Positions 16,975 through 26,615 are shown, numbered from the stretch's first letter. The stretch: DNA of 64,000 bases from Heyndrickxia sporothermodurans (GCA_016756695.1 CP066701.1:944001-1008000); one strand, 5' to 3'. A program made the numbers and translations. The notes: generated by a model not told the origin, from the letters alone.

Positions 16975-17016
16975 AAAAAAGGCTCAACTCCAAAAGTAAG
17001 GAGTTGAGCCTTTTTT
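16975..17016. terminator. Strong terminator of htpG
   Basis: GGCTCAACTCC (16981-16991) pairs with GGAGTTGAGCC (17000-17010), flanked by A6 and T6, so it can act in both directions; it lies 9 bases past the htpG stop. Confidence 0.85.
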
Positions 17017-17025
17017 AATCATTTT

Positions 17026-18903
17026 TTACACCATCACTTTACAAATATCATTCGTAAATTCAACAGGATCGTTGATTGGGAGTCCTTCAATTAAAAGAGC
17101 TTGGTTGTACAAGAGATTCGTAAATAATTTAACTTTGTCTTTGTCTTGTTCAAAAGCAGCTTTTAATGATGCAAACACTTCATGATTCACATTGATTTCT
17201 AACACTTTATCTGCTTTTACTTGCTGATTATTTGGCATTGCGTTTAGAACCTTTTCCATTTCGATGGATACTTCGCCTTCAGCTGTTAAACAAACAGGGT
17301 GTGATTTCAAGCGCTTAGAAGCTCTGACATTTTTCACTTTGTCAGCTAATACTTCTTTCATATAATCGAAAAGTTCTTTGCTTTCTTTCTCTTCAGATTC
17401 TGTTTGTTTTTCACTTTCTTCTTCAATGCCTAAGTCACCACTAGAAACGGATTTGAATTCTTTTTCTTTATATTTCATAAGCATTTTGATTGCGAATTCA
17501 TCAACATCATCAGTGAAGTAAAGAATTTCATATCCTTTTTCAGCGACAAGTTCTGTTTGTGGCAGCTTGTCGATTCGTTCAATCGTGTCGCCTGTTGCAT
17601 AATAAATGTATTTTTGCTCTTCAGGCATTCTAGATACATATTCATCTAAAGTAACTAGTTTCTTCTCTTTTGATGAATAGAACATAATTAAGTCTTGCAA
17701 CACGTCTTTATCTTGTCCAAAATCATTGTAAACGCCAAATTTCAATTGTCTGCCAAACGAGTTATAGAACTTTTCATATTTTTCACGGTCGTCTTTTAAC
17801 AGACTTTCCAATTCACGTTTAATTTTGCTCTTAATGTTTTTCGCAATGAATTTCAATTGTTTATCTTGTTGTAAGATTTCACGTGAAATGTTTAAAGATA
17901 AATCTTCTGAATCAACCATTCCTTTTACAAAGCTAAAGTAATCAGGAAGCAGGTCAGAGCATTTTTCCATAATTAACACGCCATTTGAATAAAGCTCTAG
18001 TCCTTTTTCAAATTCTTTCGAGTAATAATCGAAAGGAATATTTTCCGGAATAAATAAAATCGCATTGTATCTTACTGTCCCATCGACTTTAATATGAATA
18101 TGTTTTAACGGTTTATCGAAGCCATAACGTTTTTCTTGATAAAAATTGTCATAATCTTCAGGTGTTAGCTCGCTTTTATTTTTTCTCCAAATCGGAACCA
18201 TGCTATTAATGGTTTGTTCCTCTTTGAACTCTTCATATTCGCTTTCGCTGCCTTCTTTTAGTTTGCTGCTTGTTACTTCCATTTTGATTGGGTAGCGGAT
18301 AAAATCGGAATATTTCTTGATGATGGCTTTTAAGCGATATTCATCTAAATATTCGTCATACTGCTCATCTTCCGTGTTTTCTTTGATTTTTAGAGTGATT
18401 TCAGTACCAACGGAATCTTTCTCACATGGCTCAATGCTGTACCCATCGGCACCTCTTGATTCCCATTTGTATGCCTCATCACTGCCTAATGCTTTACTGA
18501 TTACGGTTAACTCATCTGCAACCATAAACGCGGAGTAGAAGCCGACACCAAATTGACCAATGATATCATGGCCATCTTTTGCTTCATTTTCACTTTTGAA
18601 TGCGAGGGATCCACTTTTCGCAATCGTTCCAAGGTTGTTCTCTAGCTCTTCCTTTGTCATTCCAATCCCAGTATCAGAGATTTTTAATGTTCTATTTTCT
18701 TTATCAGCATCGATTTTAATAAAATAGCTGTCTTTATCAAAACGTAATGAATCATCTGTTAATGCTTTGTAATAAATTTTATCAATCGCATCACTAGCAT
18801 TCGAAATTAATTCTCTTAAGAAGATTTCTTTTTGAGAATAAATAGAGTTGATCATCATTTCTAACAATCGTTTCGACTCTGCTTTAAATTGCTTCTTTGC
18901 CAT
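17026..18903 (-). CDS. htpG: Hsp90-family chaperone HtpG
   Basis: 625 residues from ATG 18903 ([17 protein letters not shown]). A TTG 18 bases upstream is in frame, but the GGAGAT ribosome site lies between it and the ATG, so the ATG is the start. GHKL ATPase motifs are present in order: [30 protein letters not shown] and a glycine-rich GTEITL. Middle and dimerisation domains follow; the length matches the family. It is unlinked to its neighbours, with its own promoter, a CIRCE operator and a terminator. Confidence 0.96.
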   Translation of the reverse strand: MAKKQFKAESKRLLEMMINSIYSQKEIFLRELISNASDAIDKIYYKALTDDSLRFDKDSYFIKIDADKENRTLKISDTGIGMTKEELENNLGTIAKSGSLAFKSENEAKDGHDIIGQFGVGFYSAFMVADELTVISKALGSDEAYKWESRGADGYSIEPCEKDSVGTEITLKIKENTEDEQYDEYLDEYRLKAIIKKYSDFIRYPIKMEVTSSKLKEGSESEYEEFKEEQTINSMVPIWRKNKSELTPEDYDNFYQEKRYGFDKPLKHIHIKVDGTVRYNAILFIPENIPFDYYSKEFEKGLELYSNGVLIMEKCSDLLPDYFSFVKGMVDSEDLSLNISREILQQDKQLKFIAKNIKSKIKRELESLLKDDREKYEKFYNSFGRQLKFGVYNDFGQDKDVLQDLIMFYSSKEKKLVTLDEYVSRMPEEQKYIYYATGDTIERIDKLPQTELVAEKGYEILYFTDDVDEFAIKMLMKYKEKEFKSVSSGDLGIEEESEKQTESEEKESKELFDYMKEVLADKVKNVRASKRLKSHPVCLTAEGEVSIEMEKVLNAMPNNQQVKADKVLEINVNHEVFASLKAAFEQDKDKVKLFTNLLYNQALLIEGLPINDPVEFTNDICKVMV

Positions 18904-18941
18904 TTTCGTATCTCCTTCCAATATTGACTCTATCTTTTATT

Positions 18942-18968
18942 TTAGCACTCTAACACAAAGAGTGCTAA
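18942..18968 (-). promoter_or_regulatory. CIRCE operator (HrcA binding site)
   Basis: TTAGCACTC (18942-18950), nine bases, GAGTGCTAA (18960-18968): a perfect 9-9-9 CIRCE. It sits between the predicted promoter and the htpG ribosome site, so HrcA would repress htpG until heat shock. In B. subtilis htpG is not known to have CIRCE, so the wiring differs here. Confidence 0.95.
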
Positions 18969-18979
18969 CTACATTATTT

Positions 18980-19008
18980 TAATAACATAAATGATTAGTT
19001 ACTGTCAA
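18980..19008 (-). promoter_or_regulatory. Predicted SigA promoter of htpG
   Basis: TTGACA (19008..19003), 17-base spacer, TTATTA (18985..18980) as a weak -10; the transcription start would fall at the upstream edge of CIRCE. Confidence 0.55.
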
Positions 19009-19101
19009 TTTATTGGAGTGGTTAATTCTTTGGTCTAAAGAAGGAATTTTTGGCCCTCCTAACGAAACTTTTCAATTATCACTATTGAAAGAGTTGAGAT
19101 T

Positions 19102-19599
19102 ATGAATATAAGAGTTATACAGCAGACCGATGCACTTGCATTTGCACAACTATGTAAAGAAATCGATGAATCTGGATTTATGCTCTATGAACCGGGTGAA
19201 AGAGTCATCGATCTTGAGAAAGAAGAAAAAAGAATCGAAAACTTTTTAAATGATGACCGTTCGATCATTTTGGTTGCAGAGGACGACGAAAAGCTCATTG
19301 GGTATATGGTTGCAATTGGAGGAAACGTAAAACGGACTAGACATTCAGCATATCTAGTATTAGGTGTTTCAGAAAATTATCGAGGACGTGGTGTTGCCTC
19401 CCGTCTTTTCGAAAACTTGTTTGCATGGGCAAAAGCAAATGCGTTTACTAGACTAGAACTGTCCGTCATAAAAGATAATATTAAAGCTGTTAATTTATAT
19501 CGAAAAATGGGCTTTATTATTGAGGGAGAAAAGGTTCATTCTTTAATCATTGATGGAAAACCGGTTAATGAGTACTATCTTTATAAATTGCTTAAATAG
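19102..19599 (+). CDS. GNAT family N-acetyltransferase
   Basis: 165 residues. The acetyl-CoA-binding motif is visible as YLVLGVSENYRGRGVASRLF (motif A, R/QxxGxG/A) followed by NLYRKMGFIIEGEKV (motif B). It starts MNIRVIQQTDALAFAQLCKE, typical of RimI/YhhY-like acetyltransferases. Substrate unknown. It is divergent from htpG; a small co-directional gene follows. Confidence 0.85.
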   Translation: MNIRVIQQTDALAFAQLCKEIDESGFMLYEPGERVIDLEKEEKRIENFLNDDRSIILVAEDDEKLIGYMVAIGGNVKRTRHSAYLVLGVSENYRGRGVASRLFENLFAWAKANAFTRLELSVIKDNIKAVNLYRKMGFIIEGEKVHSLIIDGKPVNEYYLYKLLK

Positions 19600-19675
19600 T
19601 GAGGGAGTACCATGAATAAAAATATTATAAGAAATTTTTAAACAAAAAAAATTAATACCAGTAAGGAGGGAGTTT

Positions 19676-20242
19676 GTGAAAAAGAAAGGGTTATGGATTT
19701 CTAGCTTAATTGTTTGCTTCATTGTGTTATTTCTCTTTTGCATCAATTGGTATTTTCCCTATTCACCTTTTAGCTTTACTAAATCAGTTTTCTATAATGC
19801 TGATAGTATTGTCGTAAAAGAGTACAAAAAAGAATTGAATGATTTTAAAGCGATCTACAATTCAGAGAAGAAAAACACACTAACCGACGATCGTACACAA
19901 TATATTCTGCCAATGTTTGAACAGCAATGGTTAGTCAGTGGCAAACCAGTAAAGATGAAAGTATCCGATCAACTCCATACGATGTTAAATGAAGTTAAAG
20001 AGACAAAAGACATATTAATCGAACTAGCCTTTCGCGAAAAATATTCACTTGAAACGAAAGAATATTTAAAGATAGCCCTTGTAACATGTCTTTCCTTGGA
20101 GAATGAGATTGTCGAATTAAAAAACTCCAAATTCCATTCAAGATCGACTTTGAATAGACAAATTCGCAATCTCCATATGAGCTTTATTAGATGTTTTGAT
20201 ATGTATGCAACGTTTTATAAAGAGTATCGGCATTTACGGTGA
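19676..20242 (+). CDS. Membrane-anchored hypothetical protein (188 aa)
   Basis: GTG start 7 bases after AAGGAGGGA. One N-terminal transmembrane segment (LWISSLIVCFIVLFLFCIN) and an extracytoplasmic helical domain rich in Lys and Glu (VVKEYKKELNDFKAIYNSEK). No known domain recognised. Just upstream, a ribosome site and ATG (19612) open a 9-codon frame (MNKNIIRNF) that may be a tiny leader or a relic. Function unknown. Confidence 0.65.
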   Translation: MKKKGLWISSLIVCFIVLFLFCINWYFPYSPFSFTKSVFYNADSIVVKEYKKELNDFKAIYNSEKKNTLTDDRTQYILPMFEQQWLVSGKPVKMKVSDQLHTMLNEVKETKDILIELAFREKYSLETKEYLKIALVTCLSLENEIVELKNSKFHSRSTLNRQIRNLHMSFIRCFDMYATFYKEYRHLR

Positions 20243-20440
20243 ACGAGTTATGGGATTTAAATGATTTTTAAGATGATGAATTATTGAAGACCTTCTTAAA
20301 CAAGCCTGGAAAAATTTATTTCACGTTTTAATCATCATATGCTAAATGAATAGTACAGGAAAAATGTTCATTGAATAATTCAAATGATCATAAGTACTAA
20401 GTGCATGTATTCGCTCAATTCGAGTAGATTAAGTCAGAGT

Positions 20441-20652
20441 CACTTGCCCCAAGTTCCCGCATTCGTCCGATTCGGGCACTTCAACCTCAGGGCACTTGCT
20501 CCAAGTTCTCGCATCCATCCCATTCGAGTACTTCAACTCCGGATCTCTTGCTCAAAGTGCTCGCATCCATCCCATTCGAGTACTTCAATTCTGGATCTCT
20601 TGCCCCAAGTTCCCGCATCCATCCCATTCGGGCACTTCAACCTCGGGGCACT
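20441..20652. repeat. 52-bp tandem repeat array A, left part (four units)
   Basis: Units begin with CTTGC or a variant at 20443, 20495, 20547 and 20599, exactly 52 bp apart. Consensus parts: CTTGCTCCAAGTTCCCGCAT, CCATCCCATTCGGGCACTTC, AACTCCGGGGCA. The array is cut by the IS256 element and resumes at 22157. All frames are fairly open, but the composition (Ser/Pro/His/Leu-rich by frame) and lack of start signals argue against coding. Confidence 0.9.
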
Positions 20653-20742
20653 GATTAAGTCCATATAATTGTGTAAAAAGAAAGGTCATCATCATGATCC
20701 GTGTTACAATGTTTTCGACCAAGAAAACCATAAACGGAGGAC

Positions 20743-21918
20743 ATGATGATGACCCAAATCAATATTACTATAAACTTAGAAGATCTCAAAGACAAAGTAG
20801 AAAAAAGTTCGCTTGAATCACCTGTGAAGGCTTCATTAGCTCTTATTTTGAATTCCTTAATGGAAAAGGAAAGAGATGAATACATCAATGCTCTTTCCCA
20901 CGAAAGGACTGATGAGCGTAAAGGTTATCGTAACGGTTATTATGAGCGTGAATTGATCACTGGAGTTGGTTCACTTAAGTTAAAAGTTCCTCGTTCTAGA
21001 GACGGCGAATTTTCTACAACGATTTTCGAAAAATACAAACGATGCGATCAAGCTTTAATTCTTTCTATGGTTGAAATGGTTGTGAATGGTGTTTCAACGC
21101 GAAAAGTTACTAAAATTGTAGAGGAATTATGTGGCACGAGTGTTTCAAAATCGCTTGTTTCCAATCTAATCAAATCCTTAGATCCTATTATTAATGATTG
21201 GAAAAATCGCCCTCTCAACACATATTATTATCCATACATTTATGTAGATGCCATGTATATTAAAGTTCGTGAGAACAGAAAAGTGGTTTCTAAAAGCGTT
21301 CATATTGCTGTTGGTGTGAACGAAACTGGTCATAGAGAAATTATTGGCTTAAAAATTAATCACACTGAGTCTACTGAAAGCTGGACTTCATTTTTTGACT
21401 ATTTAAAGTCTAGAGGTCTTCAATCACCTAAAATGGTTATTTCTGATGCCCATGGTGGCTTGGTTACTTCCATAAAAGAATCCTTTTTAGGAACTGCGTG
21501 GCAAAGATGTTGTGTCCATTTTTTAAAAAACATCGTGGATACTTTACCTAAAAAGGGAACATCTGAAGCTCGACAAGAACTAAAAGATCTATTTCGAAAT
21601 TCAGATTTAGAAGTCGTAAGAGAATTAAAAACACGGTTTACAAATAAATACGAGGGCACAAAAGGTTTTTCCAAAGCCATTGATATTTTAGACGATGGAT
21701 TTGAAGATGCTATACAATTTCTTTCTCACCCTGTTGGGTATCATAAACATTTGCGTACCACAAACATGCTGGAGCGTGTAAACCAGGAAGTTCGCAGAAG
21801 GGAAAAAGTCATTCGAATTTTTACGAACGAACAATCAGCTATTAGGATTATTGGTTCGGTATTAATGGATATTGAAGAAGACTGGAATAAAAATAAAACC
21901 CCTTACCTTAAAAATTAA
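20743..21918 (+). CDS. IS256-family (mutator-type) transposase
   Basis: 391 residues starting with three consecutive Met codons; GGAGG is 2 bases before the first and 8 before the third, so the third (20749) is the better start. Hallmarks: DERKGYRNGYYERELITGVG, LKLKVPRSRDGEF, then the acidic catalytic residues in IYVDAMYIKVRE, MVISDAHGGLV and MLERVNQEVRRREKVIRIF. Length fits the family and no interruption is seen. Confidence 0.95.
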   Translation: MMMTQINITINLEDLKDKVEKSSLESPVKASLALILNSLMEKERDEYINALSHERTDERKGYRNGYYERELITGVGSLKLKVPRSRDGEFSTTIFEKYKRCDQALILSMVEMVVNGVSTRKVTKIVEELCGTSVSKSLVSNLIKSLDPIINDWKNRPLNTYYYPYIYVDAMYIKVRENRKVVSKSVHIAVGVNETGHREIIGLKINHTESTESWTSFFDYLKSRGLQSPKMVISDAHGGLVTSIKESFLGTAWQRCCVHFLKNIVDTLPKKGTSEARQELKDLFRNSDLEVVRELKTRFTNKYEGTKGFSKAIDILDDGFEDAIQFLSHPVGYHKHLRTTNMLERVNQEVRRREKVIRIFTNEQSAIRIIGSVLMDIEEDWNKNKTPYLKN

Positions 21919-21956
21919 ATGGAAAACCAACTCTAACTCTGAAAGTGGTATGGCCT

Positions 21957-22080
21957 AATTTTGAATTGACATTGAGCCTCCGGCGGGCATGATATAAAGC
22001 CAGGAAGCCAGAAGTTTAACAACTCCTGGCTTGCCCTCCAGGCTATCACACCCGCCCCTCAATGTAAATTCAAAATAATT
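21957..22080. repeat. Long imperfect palindrome in the 3' part of IS256
   Basis: TTTTGAATTGACATTGAG (from 21959) pairs imperfectly with CTCAATGTAAATTCAAAA (ending 22076); further inward GGCGGG pairs with CCCGCC, TGATA with TATCA, and GCCAGGA with TCCTGGC. Probably a terminator or insulating hairpin for the transposase transcript. Confidence 0.75.
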
Positions 22081-22156
22081 GTAGCTTTTTATATGAAAAT
22101 AGTTTTATATCAAGAAAACATTGTTAACACTTTTACACAATAATATGGACTTGACT

Positions 22157-22364
22157 GGGGCACTTGCTCCAAGTTCCCGCATTCATCCGATTCGGGCACT
22201 TCAACTCCGGGGCACTTGCTCCAAGTTCCCGCATCCATCCCATTCGGGCACTTCAACTCCGGATCTCTTCCCCAAAGTTCCCGCATCCATCCCATTCGGG
22301 CACTTCAACCTCGGGGCACTTTCCCAAAGTTCTCGTATCCATCCGTTTCGGGCAGATAAATTTA
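22157..22364. repeat. 52-bp tandem repeat array A, right part (four units)
   Basis: Units at 22163, 22215, 22267 and 22319 keep the exact 52-bp spacing of the left part. The last unit is diverged and ends near 22364. With the IS256 element removed, the array would be eight contiguous units in 416 bp. Confidence 0.9.
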
Positions 22365-22511
22365 AAGAAGCGGTTCATTAGACAAATAAGCTGATGCTAG
22401 ATTCTAGGATACTATTAAAACTATTATTTCAAAATATCAATTTAACTATCTACTAATCGCTCATGAAATAGGGGAATAAGCTCCATTTGGATTATTAGCA
22501 AAAATTATAAT

Positions 22512-22539
22512 TTTACAAAACATACTTTTATTATATAAT
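22512..22539 (+). promoter_or_regulatory. Predicted SigA promoter of the symporter gene
   Basis: TTTACA (22512-22517), 16 bases, TATAAT (22534-22539), about 50 bases before the start codon. Confidence 0.5.
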
Positions 22540-22591
22540 GAAAAGGTATTCATTATAACGAAAATTCATACAACTAGAGGGAGATGATTTG

Positions 22592-24073
22592 ATGACAGAA
22601 GATGTGTATAAACTTATTGCCATCGGCCTTTACATGGTGCTGATGTTATTAATTGGATTTTACGCTTATCGTAAGACAAGTAATTTAACCGATTATATGC
22701 TTGGCGGACGTTCTTTAGGACCGGCAGTTACCGCATTGAGTGCTGGAGCTGCAGATATGAGTGGTTGGTTATTAATGGGGCTACCTGGTGGACTTTATTT
22801 AAATGGGTTAGCTGATGCTTGGATTGCAATTGGATTAACGATTGGGGCTTACTTAAACTGGATTCTAATAGCACCGCGTTTACGAACCTATACACAAGTT
22901 TCCAATGATTCGATTACGATTCCATCTTTCTTAGAAAGCCGTTTTAAAGATTCTACGAAACTTTTAAGAGTAGTTTCTTCACTTGTTATTTTAATATTTT
23001 TCACTTTTTATGTATCATCTGGAATGGTATCAGGGGCTGTTTTCTTTAAAAGCTCCTTTGGATTGCATTATACTACCGGATTGTTCATCGTTGCCGGAGT
23101 AGTTGTTGCTTATACGCTGTTTGGCGGATTCCTTGCTGTTAGCTGGACCGATTTTGTTCAAGGATTAATAATGGTCATTGCACTTTTACTTGTACCGGCT
23201 ATTGCAATTTTTAAAACAGGTGGTCCTGTCGAAACATTTAATACAATTCGCTCAATCGACCCAACACTCCTAGATCTATTTAAAGGAACGAGTGTATTAG
23301 GGATTATATCTGCTCTTGCATGGGGACTTGGTTATGTTGGGCAACCACATATTATCGTTCGATTCATGGCAATTAAAACGATTAAAGAAACAAAAAGTGC
23401 TAGACGAATCGGAATGAGTTGGATGATTCTTTCATTACTAGGTACATCTTTAACAGCATTAATTGGGATTGCTTATTTCCATAATATTGGTGCTCCACTT
23501 GGAAAAGCCAATGCTGAAACAGTATTTATCCTATTAGGATCAATATTATTTCACCCACTTGTCGCAGGATTTGTTTTAGCTGCCGTTCTTGCAGCAATTA
23601 TGAGTACGGTATCTTCGCAATTAATTGTTACCTCTAGTGCATTAACAGAGGATTTATACAAATTGATGTTCCGTCGGAATGCTTCTGATAAAGAACTTGT
23701 CTTCTTCGGTCGAATGGCCGTTTTAGTAGTTGCTCTTATTGCCACTGTTTTAGCATTTGATCAAAATTCAACCATTTTGAAACTTGTATCTTATGCATGG
23801 GCAGGCTTCGGGGCATCGTTTGGACCGGTTGTATTCTTGAGTCTATTCTGGAAAAAGATGAACAACTGGGGAGCTATCTTTGGAATGATTACCGGTGCTG
23901 TCACCGTTATTATTTGGAATATTGTTGGACTTGATGAAACACTTTACGAAATTGTACCAGGGTTTATTGCAAACTTAATCGTTGGTATTGTTGTTAGCTT
24001 AGCTACCTACAAACACAATGAGGAAATTGAAAAGGAATTCGAAGCGAGCAAAGTCTTATTGAAACAAGGGTAA
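22592..24073 (+). CDS. Sodium/proline symporter (OpuE/PutP family)
   Basis: 493 residues from ATG 22592 (a TTG three bases upstream is in frame). Sodium:solute symporter family with about 13 transmembrane helices. Family strings: DYMLGGRSLGPAVTALSAGA, ADMSGWLLMGLPGGLY, YTLFGGFLAVSWTDFVQG, WGLGYVGQPHIIVRFMA. It imports L-proline with Na+, for osmoprotection (OpuE) or as nutrient (PutP). The B. subtilis neighbour order (opuE near gat and dgkB) favours OpuE, but no put genes or SigB promoter were identified to decide. It converges on dgkB across a shared terminator. Confidence 0.88.
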   Translation: MTEDVYKLIAIGLYMVLMLLIGFYAYRKTSNLTDYMLGGRSLGPAVTALSAGAADMSGWLLMGLPGGLYLNGLADAWIAIGLTIGAYLNWILIAPRLRTYTQVSNDSITIPSFLESRFKDSTKLLRVVSSLVILIFFTFYVSSGMVSGAVFFKSSFGLHYTTGLFIVAGVVVAYTLFGGFLAVSWTDFVQGLIMVIALLLVPAIAIFKTGGPVETFNTIRSIDPTLLDLFKGTSVLGIISALAWGLGYVGQPHIIVRFMAIKTIKETKSARRIGMSWMILSLLGTSLTALIGIAYFHNIGAPLGKANAETVFILLGSILFHPLVAGFVLAAVLAAIMSTVSSQLIVTSSALTEDLYKLMFRRNASDKELVFFGRMAVLVVALIATVLAFDQNSTILKLVSYAWAGFGASFGPVVFLSLFWKKMNNWGAIFGMITGAVTVIIWNIVGLDETLYEIVPGFIANLIVGIVVSLATYKHNEEIEKEFEASKVLLKQG

Positions 24074-24078
24074 AGTGG

Positions 24079-24108
24079 AAGGCCACCAATATCGGTGGCC
24101 TTTTGATT
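24079..24108. terminator. Terminator shared by the symporter gene and dgkB
   Basis: AAGGCCACC (24079-24087) pairs with GGTGGCCTT (24094-24102), T-rich on the right side, between convergent stops. Confidence 0.8.
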
Positions 24109-24111
24109 TTA

Positions 24112-25023
24112 TTAAACTCTATCTTCAGGACGGATATGATCAATCGGTACAAATACTTTTAAATGTCGATATAAGTTTTCAAATTCAGCAGGGACTAGTC
24201 CACCAAATTCTCCATCAATATTTATTTGCATTTTTTCCGTTGAAGTCACTTTAATATGATTCGCAGAAGTATATATGATGTTCGGATCATTCACATGGTT
24301 TCCTGTAATTGCAGAAGAAACGACTCGAATAAACTCGGCTAGGTTCGTTTTCTTTAAAATAATTAACGAAAAGAGTCCATCATTGATTGATGAATCTGGT
24401 GCAAGCTTTTCAAAACCACCGACAGAGTTTGTTAATCCTACTAAGAAAAGCATTGCTTCCCCTTCGAATAATTTTCCATCATACTCAATCCTTACCTCTG
24501 TAGCACGGATCGATGGGAGCATTTCAATACCTTTCATATAATAGGCTAACTGACCAAGCATCGTTTTTAATTTACTTGGGACTTCATAGGACAATTCAGT
24601 TAATCGCCCACCACCGGCAATATTAATAAAATAACTATCGTTCATTTTTCCAATATCGACTGGGATGGTGTCACCTTGTACTATTATATCCGTTGCTGCT
24701 TCAATATCACGCGGGATATGGAGAGCTCTCGCAAAATCATTTGTCGTTCCGACCGGAATTACACCTAATTTCGGACGGTATTTCTGTTCGGCAAGCCCGT
24801 TAACGACTTCATTAATGGTACCGTCCCCCCCGGCCGCAATGACAATGTCATACTTACGTTTAACAGCAACTTTTGCCGCTTCAATCGCATCTCCGGCACC
24901 TGTTGTCGCATGACATGAAGTTTCATATCCGGCAACTTCTAATTTTTTCAAAACTGTCGCAAGATGTTTCTTAAACACTTCACGCCCAGAGGTTGGATTA
25001 TATATTATTCGTGCTCGTTTCAT
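24112..25023 (-). CDS. dgkB: Diacylglycerol kinase DgkB
   Basis: 303 residues from the ATG giving MKRARIIYNPTSGREVFKKH; upstream in-frame codons lie before the AGTAGGATG site and are unlikely to be used. The DAGK catalytic domain has IAAGGDGTINEVVNGLAEQK and PVGTTNDFARALHIP, and later TNSVGGFEKLAPDSSINDG. It phosphorylates diacylglycerol released during lipoteichoic acid synthesis, returning it to phosphatidic acid at the membrane. Its distance from rlmCD and the gat genes differs from B. subtilis because other genes and elements lie between. Confidence 0.93.
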   Translation of the reverse strand: MKRARIIYNPTSGREVFKKHLATVLKKLEVAGYETSCHATTGAGDAIEAAKVAVKRKYDIVIAAGGDGTINEVVNGLAEQKYRPKLGVIPVGTTNDFARALHIPRDIEAATDIIVQGDTIPVDIGKMNDSYFINIAGGGRLTELSYEVPSKLKTMLGQLAYYMKGIEMLPSIRATEVRIEYDGKLFEGEAMLFLVGLTNSVGGFEKLAPDSSINDGLFSLIILKKTNLAEFIRVVSSAITGNHVNDPNIIYTSANHIKVTSTEKMQINIDGEFGGLVPAEFENLYRHLKVFVPIDHIRPEDRV

Positions 25024-25334
25024 TTTCATCATCCTACTCTTTTTGTTACAAAATAAATAAAAACTCATCTCTTTTTAGTATATATTACAACTTTTTTGAA
25101 ACAAATAGGTATACTACTCAACTCGTTCTACATAGAAAATCTGGCCATAGCCAGACCATTATAACTTATTAATTCTAACGACAATATCATACCGCTTTTG
25201 ATTGTAAAAATCTAGTACTATTGAATTTTTGTCGCATTTCATCAAAACAAGCTTCCCCCAATAAATGAATCCAAAATAATCATTATATTATTCACTATGA
25301 TGCATTTATTTATGCATAAAAATGAAACCCCTAT
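25024..25334. other. Intergenic stretch between dgkB and the NAT gene
   Basis: No gene seen. It contains a small perfect hairpin TCTGGC-CATA-GCCAGA (25140-25155) and AT-rich sequence that should include the dgkB promoter; no promoter could be singled out. Confidence 0.4.
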
Positions 25335-25369
25335 AAAAAAAGTACTAGTCCTCACATTAAGGCTAGTAC
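25335..25369 (-). terminator. Terminator of the arylamine N-acetyltransferase gene
   Basis: GTACTAG (25342-25348) pairs with CTAGTAC (25363-25369); a T7 tract follows on the minus strand. Confidence 0.7.
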
Positions 25370-25385
25370 AAAAATTACAAATTAA

Positions 25386-26207
25386 TTATTTTTCAAACAA
25401 TACCACTCCACGTTCTTTAAGAAATTGCACAGATTCAAGTAATGAATGATCATCGATCTGGTACACCTCTTGTACCGTTGTTTTCCATTTAGCAAAATCT
25501 CTCATTTGAATTTCGCGGATATTCCGGTAAGTCATCACCTTTATCGTGTGGTCTCTTAAAAAATAGCATTCATGCCCATTAAATCGGACAGCTGAAATTC
25601 TTCTCATCGTTGTATTAGTATCATCATCAACATAAGATTGTTGAATATCTTCTATAATGTCTGTCTCAGATAACGGCGTCCACTCAATTTCCTTTTTTAC
25701 GAAGGATTTCCCATTCGAACGGCGATCAATTTCGAATTTATCCATCGTTTTTTGGGTAAAAGCAATTTCTTCACCAAAACCATGTAAAACATGTTTTCTC
25801 TTTGCTTCTAGCTCAACCGGCTTCATAATTGGTGAGCCATAACCAACATCCACATAATATTGCCTCTGATCAAGCGTCACCATAATGGCTAAATGGCCCG
25901 GGTTTACCCTTACTAATGAACAAGTAAAGCCTAATTGGGATAATAGGCGAGAAAAATTCATGTTTAATGTATAGCATGTTCCTCCCCAACCCTTTTCCTT
26001 TAAGTTTTCTACAAAAACCTCGATTGGAGGAACATAGTTTGAATGCTTCTGAAAATAATGAAACTTACTGAAGGTTTCATAAGGAATTCGTGATAAATGT
26101 TGTTGTATCAACCGCTGCAAATAATTTAAGGATGGAGTTTCTTTTTCTAATTTTAAATAGTTTAAATAGTTTAAATAGTCCTCGATTGTTTGTTCCACAT
26201 TTACCAC
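25386..26207 (-). CDS. Arylamine N-acetyltransferase
   Basis: 273 residues from a GTG. The NAT fold is clear: RIPYETFSKFHYF, the catalytic Cys in KGWGGTCYTLNMNFSRLL, the His in NPGHLAIMV, and the Asp in YYVDVGYGSP, giving the Cys-His-Asp triad. It transfers acetyl from acetyl-CoA to arylamines or hydrazines. The codons for YLNYLNYLK near the N-terminus come from three perfect copies of a 9-bp unit (26152-26178), which has lengthened the N-terminus without breaking the frame. It stands alone between terminators. Confidence 0.9.
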   Translation of the reverse strand: MVNVEQTIEDYLNYLNYLKLEKETPSLNYLQRLIQQHLSRIPYETFSKFHYFQKHSNYVPPIEVFVENLKEKGWGGTCYTLNMNFSRLLSQLGFTCSLVRVNPGHLAIMVTLDQRQYYVDVGYGSPIMKPVELEAKRKHVLHGFGEEIAFTQKTMDKFEIDRRSNGKSFVKKEIEWTPLSETDIIEDIQQSYVDDDTNTTMRRISAVRFNGHECYFLRDHTIKVMTYRNIREIQMRDFAKWKTTVQEVYQIDDHSLLESVQFLKERGVVLFEK

Positions 26208-26504
26208 TCTTTCATTATGCCATTAAGAAAGTATATCTTTTATTCATTCTCGCAAAAAGTGAAAAATCCTGCAATATGATTGAATCGTATGTTAGAAAAA
26301 CTTAATATTAATCTATTTTTTATTTCTTTATATATTTATAGACATAGGAAATAAGGAATTTGTTTCATTCTTTTTTATTTATTGAATCCCCTCTTTTATA
26401 TCCGGCCAATGTCTGGAATTTTTTGTTATAAAAATTTAAATTGACTTTTCTCATCCATTTGTGTAATTTAAATAAATAAGATGTAACGTTAATTTCATAT
26501 TGTA

Positions 26505-26615
26505 TCTCTTATAAAGAGTAGCGGAGGGACTGGCCCTATGAAGCTCGGCAACCTTTCATGATGATCATGAATCGGTGCTAAATCCTGCAAAACACTTGTT
26601 TTGAAAGATAAGAGA
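26505..26615 (+). ncRNA. SAM-I riboswitch (S-box aptamer)
   Basis: P1 TCTCTTAT (26505-26512) pairs with ATAAGAGA (26608-26615). The conserved core follows: AGAGTAGCGGAGGGACTGGC, CCTATGAAGCTCGGCAACC, GGTGCTAAATCCTGC. It senses S-adenosylmethionine and, when bound, favours the terminator just downstream. It controls the transporter gene (and perhaps luxS) to the right. Confidence 0.97.

Larger units (their letters stand above)
20653..22156 (+). mobile_element. IS256-family element inserted in repeat array A
   Basis: 1504 bp. Target duplication GGGGCACT at 20645-20652 and 22157-22164. Inverted ends: left AAGTCCATATAATTGTGTAA, right (reverse complement) AAGTCCATATTATTGTGTAA, about 22 of 26 bases matching including the tips. 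One intact transposase gene and a long palindrome downstream of it. It looks complete and possibly active. Confidence 0.92.

Noticed and set aside
18917..18921. Upstream TTG as the htpG start
   Set aside because: The GGAGAT ribosome site lies between this TTG and the conserved [10 protein letters not shown] start.
20441..22364. Array A as a CRISPR
   Set aside because: Units are contiguous and similar along their whole length; there are no unique spacers and no cas genes nearby. The same holds for array B at 31209-31572.
20384..22394. Long open frames through the 52-bp repeats on both strands
   Set aside because: All frames stay open because the unit lacks stops; there is no ribosome site, the repeated product has odd composition, and the array is cut by IS256. 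Treated as non-coding repeats.
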